DNA of 64,000 nucleotides from Spinacia oleracea (taxonomy: Eukaryota; Streptophyta; Magnoliopsida; Caryophyllales; Amaranthaceae). The notes under the pieces were generated by a model. It had not been told where the DNA came from. It was given only the letters and a program-made list of their open reading frames with translations, and did no database searches. Shown in pieces: positions 36,351 to 47,515 of the stretch; the stretch's first letter is position 1; the number at the start of each line of letters is the position of its first letter. The stretch covers positions 35,331,449-35,395,448 of the forward strand of contig NC_079491.1 in the NCBI RefSeq assembly GCF_020520425.1, written 5' to 3'. The position numbers and the translations under genes are program-made.

Positions 36351-39300
36351 ATGGGGATTTTGCAAGATGATGTTGTAATATTTAAGGCAGCAGAGAAAGA
36401 AGGAGACCCAACTATAATTACTGTTAACTGTCCTGATCAACTTGGATTGGCTTGTGATCTTTGTCGCATCCTCCTCTTTTTTGGATTCAGAATCAGCAGA
36501 GTAGGTCAGTCCTTAACAAACCCCATGAAAATTTTGTGATATTTTATGCTTTTAATTTGTGCTTTTGATCATGTTTACTTCATTGCATAATAGGTATTTC
36601 TAATTACTTTTTCTGGGTTTTTGTTGATAAAATTATTTTTATCGTTTATAGATCAGTTCTGCTGGGCTTCTGACTAACTTGTGCCTTTTGAATCATGTTT
36701 AGTTCACTGCATGATGGGTTATTTCTAATTAATGATTTTTTTCCTTTTATTTTGGGGTTTTGTTGATTAATTATTTTATTGTTTCTAGATTAATTCTGTT
36801 TAGGGTTTCTGATTAATTTCTGATGTTTTTGTGTGTGTTATTTCAACTTTGATTAGTACATTGCATGATGGGTATTCTTAATTTTTAAAACCCAAATAAA
36901 TTATTATATTTTGGGTTTTTGTTAAGAAATGTTGTTTTTATTGATGTTATATAATTTTTGATTAATTTACCTATTTTTGGGGTGTTTTTATTGTGATGAA
37001 GATTTTGCAACAGATGGGAAATGGTGCTACATAGTGTTATGGGTAATGGGGAAGCCAACAACAAAGTGGGGTTTGGTGAAGAAGAGATTGGTGGCAGCAT
37101 GCCCTTCTTGTAACTCAATTTCTGGGATTTCTTATTATAGGGCTGAGTTGTTGCAGCCACCTAAACCTCCTGAAGTTTTTTTATTGAAGTTATGCTGTCA
37201 TGATAGAAGAGGCCTTTTACATGGTATGAGTACATCTTTTATTCTTTCTGTGTAATTTCGCTATTTTGATCCCTTCTACTCTTTGATTTTGCAGGATTAA
37301 CCACTTCTTGCTGCTATTTTTTTCCCGCTTTTCTTCCATTTTCTTTGTCAATTTTGTGAGATGTTTGATTCTCCATTTCTTTGGTAGGTGGGTTATGGAT
37401 GGGTTCAAGGACCCTTGGTTTGTTTTAAATGCCTAAGATTATAGCAAAATCCTTTATTTTTTTGATAAATTAGCAAAATCCTTTATTGGTCTAAAACAGT
37501 ACATGAGTCCTAATTTTCAATTTGGGGATCAATTTATCAAGATTGTTAATCTCATTTTAAGTTGGAATCTTGGTTTCCACGCTTAAATCTCCTGGAGTTT
37601 GTTCTATTGAAATCTATGAATGAACAAGGAATACAGATTTTTCCACAAGGCACGGTGACTAAACAATATGGATTTGGGTTACATCTAACATCTGTAGGAA
37701 AAGTACGAAGTAGAAATAGTGGGAAAATATGATTAAAATGATGATAGTTTGTGTGAATGTGCATTTACAAGTACGTATTATATTTGTATATGAATCAGAA
37801 TGGCGGTGGTTAGGACTTGTAGTTCTTCATCGTTACTGGTGCTTTTCTCCGTCTTCTACATCTCATCTGTTTTATGGCAGATATCACTGAGGTTTTGTGC
37901 GAGCTCGAGCTCAATATACAAAGAGTGAAGGTATCCACAACTCCAGATGGGAAAGTGTTGGACCTCTTTTTCATTACAGACACCAGGTTCATAAGACTTA
38001 ACTTCAACTTGTGTGAAAATAAGTGCATACTCTGCCTGCAAAATCTGTTTTTTGTACTAATAATACTAAAAAAATTGTATTCATGCACTCCTATGATAAT
38101 AGATATTTATATTTGGAGTTTTCTAGTAATTAAAGTTAACTTAAAATTGCAAATTACTGTGCAGGGAACTACTGCATACAAAGAAAAGACAAGAGGATAC
38201 CAAAGAGCATTTAAGAGCTAATCTAGAGGACGCTGTGATGTGTGACATAGAAAAGGTTAGCCTTGAAGTCACTGCCTGTTCACAAGCGTCTACATTTCTT
38301 CCTTCTGCAATCACGGACGAAACATTCAACTTTGAGATACCCGATAAACACTATACTGGAACTAGTCTCACCAATTGTGTATCTATCACTGTGGATAACA
38401 CTCTTAGTCCTTCTCATACCCTTGTCCAAATTGTTTGCCGAGATTATAAAGGTCTTCTTTATGACATGATGCGTACGTTCAAGGATTATAACATCCAGGT
38501 AAAGCAATGCTACTTTTTAAGGCTAAATCAATTATGATGCTAATAAATACTCTCTCCACCCAGATTATCTGACTACTTAGCTAACATTTCTCATTTCATA
38601 TTATATGTCATTTAAAAGTATCAATGTACTATAATTTTGTTTGAAATCTCAATGCAATATATACTCTTTTAAATATGTGTACCAAGTATATAAAATCTAT
38701 ATATTAATACATCCTTAAAAAAAAGAATATTGCCTTAACAACAGATAAAATTGAGTGCAGGGAGTAAAAGATTGAATTTGAATTGGAGCTAGAATAATTT
38801 GATGGATGTGTGTTGTATAATAGATCTCTTATGGACGAGGCTCGACAAAGCAGAAAAGGAATTGTGAGATTGATTTATTCATTGTGCAAGCTGATGGAAA
38901 GAAGATAGTTGACCCTAGTAAGCAAAACGCATTGCGGTCTCGTCTATTGAAAGAAGTAGCTCAACCACTTAAAGTTGCTGTTGTCAGTCGTGGCCCTGAT
39001 ACAGAGTTGCTGGTTGCAAACCCAGTGGAGATATCCGGAAAGGGGAGGCCTGGAGTCTTCTATGATGTCACCCTTGCTCTGAAAATGCTGAATTTATGCA
39101 TCTTTTCGGTACTTGATTTTTATGTTTTTCTTACATCTTAACTATAAAGCATGGTAGTGTTGACAAGTATAAGTGATTGTCTTTCTCTGATTAAGTTGAT
39201 GGATTTGTTTCTTTGTCTTGTTCATCTAGCATATTCAAATCAGTGGCTATTTTGCAGGCTGAGATTGTGAGGCACATAATTGAGCACCGTGAATGTGAAG

Positions 39301-39395
39301 TTTACCGGTTCTTGCTCCAGGAAGGGGAATGTTTATCAGTTTCTAGGAATAAAATCAAAGAGAGGGTATGGAACACATTGATGGGATGGGAGTGA
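36351..39395 (+). CDS. ACR9: ACT-domain repeat protein, ACR9/ACR10 type (six exons)
   Basis: Exons are 36351-36504, 37002-37223, 37881-37986, 38165-38498, 38824-39108 and 39258-39395, all GT-AG with consistent phase, giving 412 residues. The start MGILQDDVVIF matches the family start MGIL.DDVV. Several ACT modules are recognisable: ITVNCPDQLGLACDLCRILL; LKLCCHDRRGLLHDITEVL followed by KVSTTPDGKVLDLFFITDTR; VQIVCRDYKGLLYDMMRTF followed by CEIDLFIVQADGKK; and a C-terminal region with RGPDTELLVANPVE and SGKGRPGVFYDVTLAL. It ends in WNTLMGWE, as Arabidopsis ACR9 does. These proteins are thought to sense amino acids; ACR9 to ACR12 differ from the shorter ACR group and their ligand is not settled. 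All exons are intact and the protein looks functional. Confidence 0.95.
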
Positions 39396-39786
39396 TATAA
39401 CTTTTTGACTGAAAACAAGCCTGTACATTTTATGTTAACATGGACTGTTTACCTACTTGATGTATAGTTGTTTGTGAGTTTAAGTAGCAGAGAGGAAGAC
39501 AGCTAAAGATGGGATGAAGACACCAAGGAGAAAGAGAAAGAGAAAGAGAAAGATAGAAATGAGAAACGATTAGGATTAAGATGTAGTGCCACTGTTTAAG
39601 ATCTTTGCTTTCATGGAGGGGGAGGCAGAAAGGTTTTTAACCAAAGGCATGCGTCCTGCATGCTAACTATGCTGGTGCTTGTACATTGTTTTGTTGACTT
39701 GTGCATGCAATATAATGGGAAAATTGTATTTTTACATATTTTTCTTCTTTCTGCTTGCACATTGAGATATTTCTACATAGCTAGTA
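39396..39786 (+). other. 3' UTR and flank of the ACR9-like gene
   Basis: No coding potential. It contains a GAGAAA microsatellite (about 39526-39556). Confidence 0.55.
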
Positions 39787-40046
39787 CTCCCTCCGTCCCT
39801 TAATACTCGACCTATTTTGACTTTTTGCACTATTCACATAATTCACTCTGACCCTATTTTATTTCTAGTATATGAAAACAAATATTAGTATATAATATAT
39901 TGTTGGCTTCCTCTTAATATATATTTTCAAAATATTAATATTTTTATAAGTTTTTATAATATGTAGTTAAAGAAATTGGTGGTCAAAGTAGTACATTGGC
40001 AAACGTGTCCGGTCAAAACAGGTCGAGTATTAAGGGACGGAGGGAG
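39787..40046. mobile_element. Stowaway-like MITE, nearly perfect inverted repeats
   Basis: Starts CTCCCTCCGTCCCTTAATAC and ends with its inverted complement (GTATTAAGGGACGGAGGGAG). The match continues inward over about 33 bases (TCGACCTATTTTGAC against GTCAAAACAGGTCGA). TA flanks are at 39785-39786 and 40047-40048. At 260 bp, less diverged between its ends than the MITE at 35345. Confidence 0.95.
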
Positions 40047-40048
40047 TA

Positions 40049-41837
40049 ATAGTATTGGTAGAAATACTAATTCAACACCTACAGCGACTATACATAGATG
40101 GACTGGTCTTGGGAGAAGAGTACATGGCAGGCACCTATTTTTAGCCTCTTCCTCTTTGAAAAGTCTGCCAATTGTAATGGGCTTAAAATGAAGAAAGTAA
40201 ACATCCTAAACACCCCTTCCCTTCCCTTCCCTTCCCTTCCCCCATTTAAACTAGTTTCTGAATGAATCACCCCAACTTATTGCCATCACAACCAGTCAAC
40301 CACCACCAAAAACTCCATTATTGCAACCGTACATATGCTCCCACAACTTGACAATGAGTAAAGAAATGACAGACCACATAAAAGCCCGGATAGCAATAGC
40401 TAGGGGATTGGACACATAATTTAATCCCATGACTTATCACCTGTATTATCGTGATTCAGCCCTTATAACATCTGTGTTTTTAAGGATCATTTAGGCAACT
40501 GTATACAAGTGAAACAATAAATTCAATTAAATCCTAACCTTCTCAATGAGATACTTCAACAAGCTCCAATAATCACTGATCAAGCCCTTCAAAATGATTA
40601 AACTCATCATTATTCTTACATTCTACTAAAACCAGCATCAAGACAGATTTCGATAGCTTTACAGTTTATATATTCAAGCACTCTCCTCCCTACTCCTACA
40701 GTCCTCCTAATAAGGTGGTCTCCACAGTATTGATCTCAAACACAAAAAGGGTACTGGCTTCTTTTGGGTTACGAAAGAGCAAGGCCTCGCAGCTGAATTT
40801 TGGATCAACTATTCATAACTGCTGCTTCTCAGCAACAACGCCACCTCTAAACTCGAGAAATCCATGTCAACACTGAATGCAACAAACCAAGTTGTTCAAT
40901 CACATGCTACCAATCTCATGGTTCCTCAAAAACAACACCACAATTCTCATGATGCCTTTAATCCTCCTGATGCAAGCACATTAAACTCACCAATCCTCTA
41001 CATAAGGCGCATAGAAAAGCAGTATCTACATCTAGGCTCCTTCTCAAGTCTCAGATTTTATCAGCAGCCTTTTCTTCCCATATCATTAGGAATTCGGCAA
41101 AAAGAAAAATGAAGGCCAGTATGCAAATTTACCACCGATAAATGTATAATGACGGCCAAAAAGGTGAAATAAACAAAAAAGGCCTTTCATCAACTTAATT
41201 GGCTGCACAAAAGCTTCACATCGAAAAAAGAATTAAGCATAACCTGTGTTGGGCTGGACAAAACACCAAACCAGATTGATTAATCTCAAAGAAAGCACAA
41301 AACCCTGTCAAAACCGGACTCTGTCTCCATCCTGACTGGCTGCAGCAACGACAATACTGGACCACAACCATCAACCTCAGAAGATCTTACTGGCAGCAAC
41401 AATGAGCACAGGAACAGTTGCAACTTCAAACTCTAAAAGACAGCCACTCATGCATACTAGAAACAGCAAATCAAAGAAGCTACAAAAGAGTCTTAACTTT
41501 CTCAGACACACTCCTGAAGCAGAATATCCAGTCATTGGTAGAATGGTAGAAATACTACATTAATTTTGTTTTACCAGTCCATGCTGCCAGCTAGAGGTGT
41601 TAGAAATTCACTCTACTGCTTCCACATATTGCATCTTTGCTACCAAATTCAGCTTAATTATCCATAAGAGCCGGAAAAAAAAGGTCTGCACAACACACAG
41701 CTTATCTGGGCAGGATATGAACAGAAGACGATATCCAGCATTTATGCAGCTATCTAGAAATCAAAACTCTAAACTGAATAGTTCGGACAAACAAAAGTTT
41801 GCACAGCACGTGAGGAGCATTGCCAACAAACACGATA
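40049..41837. other. Region between convergent ACR9-like and RZ-1-like genes
   Basis: It should hold the 3' UTR of the RZ-1-like gene on the minus strand (right part). A (CTTCC)n microsatellite is at about 40216-40241. The plus frames at 40864-41112 and 41597-41947 lack domains and are probably chance frames in UTR sequence. Confidence 0.45.
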
Positions 41838-44800
41838 TCAACGCCGGCTGGTTCTCCGAGGAGCATCATAAGGGTGAACCCGGTCTCTGTAGCTTCCTTT
41901 GTCATAACGGGTTGGTCCGCCAGCAGCATACCTATCACCACCTCTAATGCCTCCATCCCTTTCATAATCCCTGTCCCGGACATATCCATTTTGGGGGTAT
42001 CGATCCATAAATCTATCACTTCCAAAACGATCACCAGCAGGAGGGTACCTTTCAGTGCTATAGCGATCACGGGACACATACACATCTCTGCTCTCTAAAC
42101 GATCTCTACTGTCATAACGCCCCCCACCAGCACGATCGTAATGACGATCATAATCACGATCTCCCTGTAGACCAGATCTACCAAATTCAGATTGTGACGA
42201 GTACCTGCCACCGCCGTTCGAAGGGCAATCCCTAGCCCAGTGCCCTGCACGACCACACTTAAAGCACTCATCAGATCGCTCCCCCGGTCTTTCTCCACCT
42301 CTGTAGCTCTCCCTACCACCTGATCTACGATCTCCACCATAAGCATCATAAGGATCCTCAGCTCCCATTCGTGGCTCTGCCTTGTTCACTGAGATAACCC
42401 GGCCATCCAACTCTCTTCCATGCATACTCCTTATGGCATCTTCCATAGCTCTGCGGTCAGCAAATGTTATGAATCCAAATCCACGAGGGCGGCCAGTCTC
42501 CCTGTCCACCATTACCTAAAATGATAAAACATAGTAATTCCTCATTCACAACAGCATTACATAAAGTTTATTGTATTTGACCTAAATACTTGGGCATAAA
42601 ATAAGAAAGCATCCTGATAATGTTAACATTTTATTTTCAGATAATGTTAACATTCTATAGATAACTTGTAAACATACAAGAACAAAAACATTTGGATTGA
42701 GGCATAGGTCACATACTCACATGAAATAACTATGCATAAACATAGATAAGATTCTTCAACTTTTGTATACAAGGCTGCAGAAGATTTGCAGTGTCAAAAG
42801 TCAAAGCTGGTATATTTAAAAATGAAGTGATGGACAAGACAAACACATAAATTACAGTCCCCAAAACCAAAGATCTTCAAGTCAACCAACCAGTGGCCAG
42901 CGTTGCTCTTTTTTCATTGAATTCTACACATATGCCATTCTAAAAAATAGTTATGCATACTGAACAACCAGTGGCCAGCGTTGCTCTTTTCTCATTGAAT
43001 TCTACACATATGCCATTCTAAAGTATAGTTATGCATGCTGAAGAAGTCAAGAAGCACAACTTTAATTACCATACAGTGATGTTTCAGACTTCTTCATAAT
43101 TTTAACAACCAGATATTACATTGTTCTATCAAATGTAAGTATCAAGAATCCAAGTGGTTGATGGTCTCTAATAGCACTGAAGGTGCTTAAGCATAAGAGG
43201 TGTGCCTCAAAACATAATTAAAGATTACAATTACTTCATTTTTTCATGAAAAAGACGTTAGAATTTGCAAGACTTTGGAAGATTCAGCAATACCTCATAG
43301 CTTTATTTAGTGTCAAATTCAGAATGACTGTTTTATTTTTTTGTAATGTACTACCTCTATCTAGAAAAGGTTATCATACTGCCCGGATCCGGCATAAGCA
43401 CATAACTAAAAAATTAGCATGATTTTACTGAAAGACTCTTTAAAATAGTTGGACCGTTTTCACACTAACCCCCCCCCCCCCCCTCCCATCACTCAATTGA
43501 AGTAGAGGTATCTTGGGAAGTCCAAAAATAATGATTCTAGTATTTGGAAGGGTGACAGACATGGCATCCCAACATACCGCATGTGCTATATTACCAAAAG
43601 GTGGAGTATTTACTTTCTTTAATTCACTTTGTATACTTCCAGCATGAATGTTAAAACCCGATGCACTTCTTATTTCATAAATTCAGACTTGCATTCTCAA
43701 TCTCTCATCCTCCTTTACTTTTCAAAATCCACAAAAACAGAGAAGAAATGACACTAGCTTGAAGATGGTTGCAGGCAGGAGAACCTAATATGAGTCACTT
43801 TTACATGCTTTCACATATTACTCATTCAACTGTGTGAAATCATTAAAAAACTTACTGAACCTTTGTATGCCCACTACTAACACAATATTGTCATTAAGTA
43901 ATGTATAATTCTTCAGCGTAATAAAGAAGAAAACATTATGTCGCATTAAGGGAAGAGAGAGAAAACACAAAGATACACACACACAAAGAATATTTGACCA
44001 AAGAAGAAACCCATTTTACTCTTGCCTAATGTTTCATTTGAAATTCATACACATTTATGATGTATGCATGAGAGCATGTACCCTTACTCCCCTAGTCATC
44101 TTAATTATAAAATACTGTAAACCAGAATTGCAGATGTACTTTTGTAAACACTGGAAGAATTGGGGTAATCGTTTAGGATGCACTAGAAATGCGCTTGATG
44201 CATGTCTCTATGTTTGAGATCTAGACCAAAGGAAGGAGACAATAAGAGGAGCTACTGTAACTTGCATATTTGTTATCATTGGAAGAAATGAGGATATCAG
44301 GATACTGCTTTAGCATTCAGCTACATATGGTTAATTGAGTTTCAAAGTGTTCAGATGCAAGCTCACAGAGACAATTTCATTGACTAGAGGTTAGGAGAAT
44401 GATTACGTAATTCTAGAAGGTCCTCCAGGACAAGGAAAACGACCATCATTATGTTCTAAACTTCTATTCAAAATAAGTCATTTAAAGATAGCCAGTGGTT
44501 GAATATCTAAGGTTAAAAGGGGAATAATTTGACACACAATAATAATAACAAAAAATAAAATTAACCAAGATATGCAAATGTCAAAGTATGGTTTGATGTC
44601 GAGAATTGCCAACCTAGAGGTTCTTTGTGGGCATAGTTCACATTAGATTACAAACAAATGAGAACATAACTAATTCACAACCTGCCCAATACAAACAGAC
44701 ACTTGAAAGTAAATTCAAACAGCAAAGTCCAAGTTTTCAGTTTGCAAATGACTAATAATATCATCGCAAAGACGCAATCAACTCGCTTTATTGATATATC

Positions 44801-46689
44801 ATGCTGAACATATCCAAAGATTTCAGAACTACGAGCAACTGACTAATAGAAACAAGTCAAGATAAAGTTCAAACAAGGTAGCGAGGTACCATGAAATCAT
44901 GATTAACAGGTTACATATATTAAGCTCAAGTTCAGGCTTTAGTTTATATATCTCATATTTTCACCTTACTGTTTCTGCATAAATGAAGCAGTGTTTAGCA
45001 ATCTGATAAAAGAACTCAGTGTTGCTTAACCAGTCCTCCTTTTCCTTCTCTAAGAATACCATATTGAGTTATCTAAGAAGTCAAACAAACTACAGATGAA
45101 ATATATATATTACATGAAAATTCTTCACAAGATCTAAGGCAACAAAGACATGAAAATCTTCGGCAGAGTTAGAAGATAAGAGACACAATTCCCATAATTT
45201 TTTCTATTACCTTTACAGTAAAAACTAACCCCAAAAAGGCTTGGTTCTTTTGATGTTAAGTATCAAGGAATTGTACATCTAAATCCAGGTAAATTCAAAT
45301 AAGGACTATCAAGTTCAATTCACAATCAAAGATAAGGTCTTATATGTTCCCAAATGGTCTAATAAATGCAAATAAGTATAGGCAGGGGGTTCTTGGGCGA
45401 AAAAATTAACAAGACTGGCTCCCTTTCCATTTCCTCACAGGGCGTAAATCACAGGTAACTGACAGAACCATTCCCAAATTGAGTTTTCCAATAGGAACAA
45501 AACAATTTCGTGCATCAGGCAATACTTCAATTGGTAGGCTAGTATCTCCAATTAACACTCAAAATATCATAGCACTAATACATAATTAAAACTTCAAAAA
45601 ATAAAAAGCATGTAAGATGATAGAGTCACAAGACAACAAATTCTCCAACGTGGACCAAAGACAATATAGAATAGGTCCCTTCGACATCGGCTGCTTCCCC
45701 TGCTTCTGTTGTTTCTATGTTATGCTTTAACTTCTGAAATAAATTTAATAAAAAATAATATTTCTGATAATCATTTCAGTACATATAACCAAATTAATAT
45801 AAAATAAGTTCAAGTAATGCAATAGATACACGTCTCGCCGCGTGAATTTTGGGGGAAGGAAAGCGGGATCCATTGCAATGCAGCAGTTACTTATACTTAA
45901 GAGACAAAACTTTATGAAACATACCAACTTACGGAGTATGTATCTACAGAAAACAAGCAAGAAAGCCTTTTCCCATAAGTAAATTGTGGATTTGTACTTA
46001 AACATGTGTTTCGTGTGATGTAACAGTGCATCTACCATTCAAAATGGGAAAGCAGTCTCCTATATATCCAAGCATTCTCACCTGAACATAGCTTGTACCA
46101 ATTTCTACCTTTGCAACAGCTCGAACAGACAACTACCGTTCCAACAGCTCGTACAAAAAGAAAATTAAAATTCAGAAACTGTTATATGAAAGCATCCCCA
46201 ACCTCCAAACTGTCCGAAGTGATTCTTTCAAAGTTCGCAATAATATTTTAAACGAATCTGGCACCAGCTGCTTTCCAAACACTACTCCCACAAATTTCAC
46301 CAGTGTCAATCAAACTTTTCTAACCAACCAACCGATGCACCTAAAACTTGTCTCAATAACCAATATTACTCTAAACTTTCTAGCCCATAAGTAAATATCT
46401 TCCCAAATTAACAATAATTAAAGCATAATGAGTTATAAATCACAACATACAACACAATAGTTGAAGTTAATGAATTTACAACAGTTAGAAATCACAATTG
46501 CAACCCATAAGCAAAATTGCTCAGAAATAAACAACCACAACCAAAATATTAAAATTTTAAAGAACAAAAAATAATTACCAAAGAATCAATGATTTTCCCA
46601 TAACGAACAAAAGCATCTTCTAAGTGCCTTTGCGAGGTGTTCCAACCTAACCCTCCAACAAAAATACGGTAGCCATCTCTCGCAGCCAT
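41838..46689 (-). CDS. RZ-1-type glycine-rich RNA-binding protein (RRM plus zinc knuckle, two exons)
   Basis: Exon 1 is 46689-46579 and exon 2 is 42515-41838, joined across a 4,063-bp intron with GT-AG borders, giving 262 residues. RNP2 is RIFVGGLGW at residues 8-16 and RNP1 is RGFGFITF shortly after the junction, so the intron splits the RRM. A CCHC knuckle follows, CFKCGRAGHWARDC. The C-terminal half is rich in R, D, Y, G and S (DRYD, RDRY repeats), ending PRRTSRR. This is the layout of plant RZ-1A/B/C proteins, nuclear RNA-binding proteins tied to splicing, cold response and, for RZ-1B/C, SR-protein interaction. The basic RDRYD-type tail is closest in style to RZ-1B/RZ-1C. The large intron is a place for regulated splicing. 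The gene looks intact. Confidence 0.94.
42886..43041. repeat. Tandem duplication (78-bp unit) in the RZ-1 intron
   Basis: Two consecutive copies of a unit containing cagtggccagcgttgctctt, then cattgaattctacacatatg and ccattctaaa, offset by 78 bp and differing at a few bases. A recent intronic duplication. Confidence 0.85.
43469..43483. repeat. poly(C) run, 15 bases, in the RZ-1 intron
   Basis: Homopolymer of C, then ctccc. The exact length may be unreliable. Confidence 0.9.
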
Positions 46690-47155
46690 TTTTTTCTCAA
46701 AGTTTCTGCAAAATTTTACCCAAAAACAAGAAATTGGGATGAAGGTTAGAGTAATAGAGGTGAAATTCGAAGGTTTGACGATAAATTAGTCGCCAATTTG
46801 AAAAAAAGTAGGTGAAAGGGGAGAACCTTGCTGAAGACAAACCCTAATTCGGTGGTTAAGCAGAGTTGCTAATTTTACACTTGCCAGTTAACCTCCTCTC
46901 TCTGTAGTGGACTAGTGGAGTCGTCGAGAGTTTATGCAGAACGCAATGCCGTCAACTCAAATTCTGTTTCGGTTTCGGTTTCCTTTTATCCCTTTTTGTT
47001 CTGATGTTTTATGTACCATTATTATCATAAAGTTCATAACTAGCTTAAGGCCCTGTTTTTTTTTTTTTGGCCTAATTTTAATTTAGGGTTTATTTTTCAA
47101 TGCAGTTCAGCTCAGCTCAGTACAGTTTAGTTTACAAAAGGTCTTGTGTGCAACA

Positions 47156-47181
47156 GGTGCACATTAATATTAATGTGCACC
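47156..47181. repeat. Perfect 26-bp palindrome
   Basis: GGTGCACATTAAT followed directly by its reverse complement, without loop. It contains two GTGCAC sites and lies in the 5' region of the MULE gene, where transposase binding near a terminus would be expected. Function is inference. Confidence 0.85.
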
Positions 47182-47370
47182 AAGTTGTCACACGTGTGAA
47201 CGAAATAAACAAAAACGCGCACAAAAATCACGCAAAGAAAGAAAGAAAAAATCACGCAAAGAAAGAAAGAAAGAAAGAAAGAGGAGAGAGAAAACGCGCA
47301 GCAAAATCACAGAAAGAGAAGGAAGAAGGAAGAAGGAAGAAGGACGCAGAAATAGGAGAGAGAAAGAACA

Positions 47371-47490
47371 AAAACGATCGACATTGAAATCGAAACTGAA
47401 GAAGAGGAACGCAATCGAAATCGAGATAAAAAACGATCGACATTGAAATCCAAACTGAAGAGAAGGAAGAAGAACGCAATCGAAATCGAG
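47371..47490 (+). repeat. Direct duplication in the MULE gene leader
   Basis: Two copies of an acgatcgacattgaaatc...aactgaagagaagga...acgcaatcgaaatcgagat unit (47371-47426 and 47427-47490) lie just in front of the ATG at 47516. Confidence 0.75.
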
Positions 47491-47515
47491 ATCGAAATTG
47501 TGAAATCAATATCTA

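Larger units (their letters stand above)
46690..47515. other. Spacer between RZ-1-like gene and FAR1-type MULE gene
   Basis: The left side (46690-about 46950) should be leader and promoter of the RZ-1-like gene on the minus strand. From about 47,100 the sequence changes to purine-rich plus-strand leader sequence of the MULE gene (gaaagaaag runs). Somewhere between lies the left end of the MULE, which I cannot place exactly. Confidence 0.5.
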
